Below are positions 7,052 through 10,785 of a stretch of 10,785 bases of DNA, one piece after another (positions within the stretch are counted from its first letter, which is position 1; each line of letters begins with the position of its first letter). The position numbers and the translations under genes are program-made. The notes under the pieces were generated by a model, which saw nothing but the letters and a program-made list of their open reading frames with translations, ran no database searches and was not told where the DNA came from. Source of the stretch: CAVWCW01 sp963753615 (GTDB lineage Bacteria; Pseudomonadota; Gammaproteobacteria; Chromatiales; Chromatiaceae). The stretch covers positions 1-10,785 of the forward strand of contig CAVWCW010000030.1 of assembly GCA_963753615.1 (NCBI GenBank), written 5' to 3'.

Positions 7052-7863
7052 GAATCCTGGCCACCGATCTGGACCGTACGCTGCTCCCGAACGGCAGCTG
7101 GCCCGCCGACCCCGGCGCCATCGACCTGTTCAACGGCCTCACCGAGCGGCACGGGGTGCTGGTGGTCTACGTGACGGGACGCAACCTGAACCTGGCCGAG
7201 AACGCGATCCGGGAATACGGCATCCGCCATCCCAATGTCCTCATCGGGGATGTTGGCACCTCGATCCGTAATTACGAACACGGGGCCTGGAAGCCCCACC
7301 CCGGCTGGGACAGCCATGTAAAAAGAACCAGCCCGGCCTGGGATGCGGAGGCGATACGCCGCGCGGTCGCCGGAATGGACGGACTGGTGGAGCAGGAACG
7401 AGAGCACTGCGGCCCGTTCAAGCAGAGCTACTACGTCGATCACGAGCGCAACCAGGCCATCGTCGCGGCGGTCGAAGAACGGGTAAAGGGCCGCTTCGAC
7501 GAGGTCATCGTCTATAGCTTCGACTCCCAGACCGGCAAGGGCCTGCTCGACTTTCTGCCCCAGAGCGCGACCAAACAGACCGCCCTCGAATTCGTCGCCG
7601 AGGAACTCGAGACGGACAAGGCCGAGGTGGTGTTCTGCGGCGACAGCGGCAACGACGTCTTCCCCCTCACCGCAGGGTTCTCCGGCGTACTGGTGCGCAA
7701 TGCCGACGAGCAACTGGTTTCCAATGTCAGGCGCGCGGTCGAGGCCAACCCCGAACTGAAGGTCTACCATGCCCAGGGCGGCTTCAAGGGTCTCAACGGT
7801 TATTACACCAGCGGGGTCATCGAAGGGGCCTACCACTACGGGCTGTTCAGCGACGGCGACTGA
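7048..7863 (+). CDS. HAD phosphatase, sucrose-6-phosphate phosphatase type
   Basis: A cytosolic Mg-dependent phosphatase of the haloacid dehalogenase superfamily, probably removing phosphate from a phosphorylated disaccharide. The 271 residues carry all four HAD motifs: Asp7/Asp9 in ATDLDRTLL, Thr43 in YVTGR, Lys176 in SATKQTAL and Asp199/Asp203 in CGDSGND. The cap domain lies between, at about residues 80-165. The stretch LLDFLPQSATKQTAL, then CGDSGND and GVLVRNADEQL closely follows the order seen in cyanobacterial and plant-type sucrose-phosphate phosphatases. Glucosylglycerol-phosphate or mannosyl-phosphoglycerate phosphatase is a possible alternative. The ATG overlaps the stop of the phosphorylase gene (ATGA), with GGAG eight bases upstream, so the two form an operon and are probably made in step. 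No synthase that would make the phosphorylated substrate is in the window. Confidence 0.85.
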   Translation: MRILATDLDRTLLPNGSWPADPGAIDLFNGLTERHGVLVVYVTGRNLNLAENAIREYGIRHPNVLIGDVGTSIRNYEHGAWKPHPGWDSHVKRTSPAWDAEAIRRAVAGMDGLVEQEREHCGPFKQSYYVDHERNQAIVAAVEERVKGRFDEVIVYSFDSQTGKGLLDFLPQSATKQTALEFVAEELETDKAEVVFCGDSGNDVFPLTAGFSGVLVRNADEQLVSNVRRAVEANPELKVYHAQGGFKGLNGYYTSGVIEGAYHYGLFSDGD

Positions 7864-7902
7864 ATCGCCGCGCCAACCTAACCCGCCGATCACCCCGGTT
7901 AA

Positions 7903-7919
7903 GAGCCGGTTGCCGGCTC
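7903..7919. terminator. Hairpin between convergent genes
   Basis: GAGCCGG (7903-7909) and CCGGCTC (7913-7919) form a perfect 7-bp stem with a TTG loop, 40 bases after the phosphatase stop. The TGA of the convergent minus-strand gene (7918-7920) falls inside the right arm. No real T-run follows on the plus strand, and on the minus strand only TTAACC follows. It may help terminate one or both transcripts, but it lacks a classic U-tract. Confidence 0.35.
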
Positions 7920-10785
7920 AGCGCCCGGCCTGATAGCGCTGGTTGTACTGCCGGTGCAACCGGCTCACCTGCTCTCCCGGCTCCCCCAAAGAGGGCAACG
8001 GGCCCAGGGTTTCCCCGTCCTTGGTAAACAGGTCCATGTCCTTGGCCCAGCCGTTGGTCTCCAGCACCAGGCGGCGGCTCCAGCCCGCGGGTAGCGGCGG
8101 CAGCTCAGCGGCGAATTCCAAGTGCACCTCCTCCCCCGCGCCAATGACGGCCAGGGCATTGTCGGTTCGAGCCACCAGCGCCTGCGCCGGACCCAGGTTG
8201 GTGTAGTTGCCGGGCATGTAGCGGGCGTCCCAGAACGGGCTGCGCCGGGAATAGTCGTATTCCGGACGGCGCTGGGGGTGGGTGGTGCGCCGGGCGAAAC
8301 CGGTCTTGGCGACCCGGGCTGCGGCGAGGGGCAGGAGCCGGCTGGCGACCGCGGGCAAGGGTTCGGACCAGGCTAAGGCCAGGCGGTCCCAGTAGACCTC
8401 CATATTCGTGCTCAGGCGCAGTGCCCGTGCGCCCGCGGGCAGCGCAGGCAGGGGCACGGACATGCGCCTGGGCATGCCGGCGGGGTAGCCGAACTGCCCC
8501 AGCAAGGGCTGCCAGCTGCCGTCGCCGTCTTGCACCTCCAGGGTCGGGGCTTCGAAGCCGGCATTGGCCTGCCAGGCAGCGAAACTGGTCTGGGAATAGG
8601 GGTATTCCACCCAGCCGTCGATCACCAGCATCGGGCTGCCCGGTCCCTCGTCCAGGGGCCGGTCGAAGTGCAGTTCAAGGCGGTGTCGGCCCTTCAGGCG
8701 GCCGATGAAGCGATGGTCCAACTCACCTACCGGGGCGGCTTCGCCGTCGGCCGCGAGCAGGGCCGTGGTGACCTCCTCCCGGCGCTCGTTGACGGTCCGG
8801 GCCGGCAGCAGCTCACGCCGATAGTAGCGGGGCTCGCCGGTGGGCTCGGGGCCAAGGATACCCATGCGCTCGTCCAGCACCAGCTGCCACCCGGGGGGCA
8901 GATCGTAGGCGCGCAGGCGGGCGCTGTCCAGGTACAGGGTCTCTTCCATGGGCTCGCTGAGCTTGAGCCGGTAGCGGCCATCCGCAGGCTGGGCCAGGCC
9001 GGCGGGCAGCAGCAGATTCTCCCAGGGGCGCGGGCGGCGCATACTCGCCGGGGCCCACCGCGTAGCCGATGCCGCCGACTCCGAGCAAGTCGGTCACGAA
9101 GCGGTAGCCGCCGCCGTCCCAGACGAAAAGGACCGGGCAACTGGAGAGCTGGCGCTGGGTCTCGCTGATGCGGTGAAGTTGTCCGGCGGCCAGGTCCAGC
9201 TCGCTCTGGAATACCCCGTCGGACCAATCGATGGCGACGAAGTCGGCCCGCCCGGCCCCGCCCAGACCGAAGGCCATGGGCTGCAGGCCCTGGCCGGGCC
9301 CGGACAGGGGGCGCAGGTAGTCCCGGAGGGTCCAGCGTGAATCCACCCGCAGCGCCACCCCGGCCCCCAGGCCGGAGGCATTGGAGCGCATGGACTGGGC
9401 CTGGTCCTCCCGACCGCTGAGGCTCAGCGCGAGGTAGCCGAATCGGCCGACGCCGGGCGGATGCAAGGCCAGGCGGCCACCCGGAGCCAGGGTCAGCAGG
9501 CTCGGACCCCGGCTGGGATCGGTCACCAGCGGGCTCAATCCCGCCAGGGCGGCGCCGTCGGCGGCCAGGGTTCTCCCGGCCCTATCGCGTAGGGTCCAGC
9601 CACCGGCGCCGGCGTCCAGCAGTTCCAGGCTACCGTCGCCGTCTGCGTCCAGCAGGGCGAGTTGGGCCCAGGGGGAGTCGGGAGAGCCGAGGGGGCCGAG
9701 ATCGTTCAGCGCCAAGCCGGCTTCCGGCTCCCGACCGCCAGCGCTTGAGCCGGCCGTCCGCGCCGGCACCGATCAACTCGGGCCAGCCGTCGGCGTCCAG
9801 ATCCGCACCGAGGATGGCCAGCAGCGGGGTTTCCAGCAGGGCGTCGAAGCCCTGGGCTGGCCGGTAGGCCCAAAGCCTATCGTTCAGAAACAGCTCGTGG
9901 GGTGGCTCGGCATGCAGCACCAGCAGGTCCAGGTCGCGATCGCGGTCGATGTCCAAGGCCAGCAGGCCGCGCGAGGCGCGCGCGCCGCCGCTCAGGCCCT
10001 GCTCGACCGCCAGGGGGCGGAAGCTGCCGTCCAGGTTGTTGTTGAGAAGCTCGTTCGGGCCGTCGGCATTGATCAGGAACAGGTCCAGGTCGCCGTCGTG
10101 GTCGGCGTCCAGGAAGGCGCCGTCCAGGGTGTTCCATTCGCCGTTGGCGGTCCCGGTGGCGGCACTGACCTCCACCCATTCGCCCGGCGCCTGCTGGCGC
10201 CAGAGCTGATTGGGGCCGCGGCGGCAGAGATAGCGTCGATCAGTCCGTCGTTGTCGTAATCGCCCCAGAGGGCGGCATTGACCCCCTCCACCTGGGCCAG
10301 AGGGTGCTCCGGCTGCGCGCGATAGACACCGTCCGCGCCGACCCTCAGCAGCAACCCGGGGCCGCTACCGCCGGCCAGGTAGAGGCCGAGGCCGCCGTCC
10401 CCCCTCAGGTCCGCCATCGTGAGGCTGGCCGGCGCCGATGGCCGCGGGCCGGTCTCCGTCAGCACCAGGGGGGCACCGAATAGCGCACCCGAGGGCCGCT
10501 CCGCCGGTGCGGGGACCTCGGCATCCACCGCCAGGACCTCGGCTTTTGGGCCCATGCGGGTGTACTTGAATTCCGCCAGGCGCGAACGCGGGTTGGCGTC
10601 CAAACGTTGATAGTCCTCGATCAAGGCCCGCGCCGCTTCCCGGTCGCCCAGGCGCTGCTGGGCCTGAAAAGCCCCGTAATAGGCACTCCGAAGATAGGGG
10701 TCCTTGGCTATGGCCCGCCGGTACCAGCTCAGGGCGGACGCATGCTCGCCCTGCTGGGCCAGGCATTGGGCCAGATAGTAGGCGG
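7918..10785 (-). CDS. TPR and FG-GAP/VCBS repeat protein (CRTAC1-like), 3' part, frameshifted as given
   Basis: The 5' end lies beyond the right edge, so any signal peptide is unseen. The visible part starts with TPR units (AYYLAQCLAQQGEHASALSW, then a unit starting YLRSAYYGAFQAQQRLGD), followed by six FG-GAP/VCBS repeats with Ca-loop aspartates. Next come a link containing CPVLFVWDGGGYRFVTDLLG and a C-terminal region with LVLETNGWAKDMDLF near its end. Proteins of this build are usually exported, with beta-propeller repeats, but their roles are poorly known. Coding similarity moves through four frames: to about 10234, to about 9735, to about 9030, then to the stop at 7918. The breaks fit one missing base near 10233 (restoring DAYLCRRGPNQLW), one extra base near 9730-9745 and one extra C near 9025-9034 (restoring GEYAPP...PWENLLLP). 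Protein-like sequence continues cleanly across each break, so sequencing errors or very recent decay are both possible. No function is assigned. Confidence 0.8.
9612..10425 (-). repeat. Six FG-GAP/VCBS calcium-loop repeats in the TPR protein
   Basis: These are degenerate protein-level repeats, not DNA-level ones. In order along the protein they are MADLRGDGGLGLYL (near 10380-10420), GDYDNDGLID (near 10235-10264), FLDADHDGDLDLFLI (near 10075-10120), ALDIDRDRDLDLLVL (near 9920-9960), ADLDADGWPELIG (near 9770-9810) and ALLDADGDGSLELL (near 9615-9660). Spacing is about 40-55 residues. Four units keep the DxDxDG calcium-binding pattern (DYDNDG, DADHDG, DLDADG, DADGDG). The first has only DLRGDG, and the fourth (DIDRDR) lacks the glycine. 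The spacing and motif fit blades of an integrin-like beta-propeller. Confidence 0.75.

Noticed and set aside
6676..7893. A 405-codon minus-strand open frame opposite the phosphorylase and phosphatase
   Set aside because: The plus-strand genes have intact catalytic motifs, and this frame is a mirror of them.
10365..10766. An alternative 133-codon minus-strand frame at the right edge
   Set aside because: The overlapping frame gives clear TPR sequence running into the FG-GAP repeats. This one is Pro/Gly/Arg-rich shadow sequence.

Overview
The window is GC-rich, tightly packed bacterial chromosome. It holds a housekeeping block (guaA, guaB and a divergent xseA), a two-gene disaccharide module, and the 3' part of a large TPR/FG-GAP repeat protein. 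A guaB-guaA pair divergent from xseA is a familiar Gammaproteobacterial layout. A GH13 subfamily 18 phosphorylase next to a sucrose-phosphatase-type HAD enzyme suggests a compatible-solute or storage-sugar user, perhaps a halophilic or marine gammaproteobacterium. That lineage call is an inference, because nothing here fixes taxonomy.

Layout. Minus strand 60-1640 is guaA (GMP synthase) and 1717-3185 is guaB (IMP dehydrogenase), reading guaB then guaA. A strong hairpin with a T-run lies between them. As given, guaB has a one-base deletion just before its catalytic-cysteine loop. A good sigma70-type promoter for guaB sits at 3225-3253. Plus strand 3447-4799 is xseA (exonuclease VII large subunit). 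A 434-base gap (4800-5233) follows, holding candidate promoters and two dyad-symmetric sites. Plus strand 5234-7051 is a sucrose-phosphorylase-family GH13 enzyme, coupled by an ATGA overlap to a HAD phosphatase of the sucrose-6-phosphate phosphatase type (7048-7863). A small hairpin separates this pair from a convergent minus-strand gene running from 7918 past the right edge. That gene encodes TPR units, about six FG-GAP/VCBS Ca-loop repeats and a long C-terminal domain, and it is broken into four reading frames by three apparent single-base indels.

How the genes work together. GuaB and GuaA catalyse the two steps from IMP to GMP. XseA is an independent DNA-repair nuclease subunit that shares the divergent control region. 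The phosphorylase and phosphatase probably handle one glucosylated metabolite: the phosphatase would release the free disaccharide from its phosphate ester, and the phosphorylase would recover it as glucose 1-phosphate plus an acceptor. The acceptor cannot be read securely from sequence, and no glycosyltransferase is in the window.

The best candidate for something undescribed is the phosphorylase/phosphatase pair with its own upstream control region. The four one-base indels, all in minus-strand genes, most likely reflect sequence quality, but they should be checked before guaB or the repeat protein is called inactive. I see no CRISPR array, tRNA, rRNA or insertion sequence.
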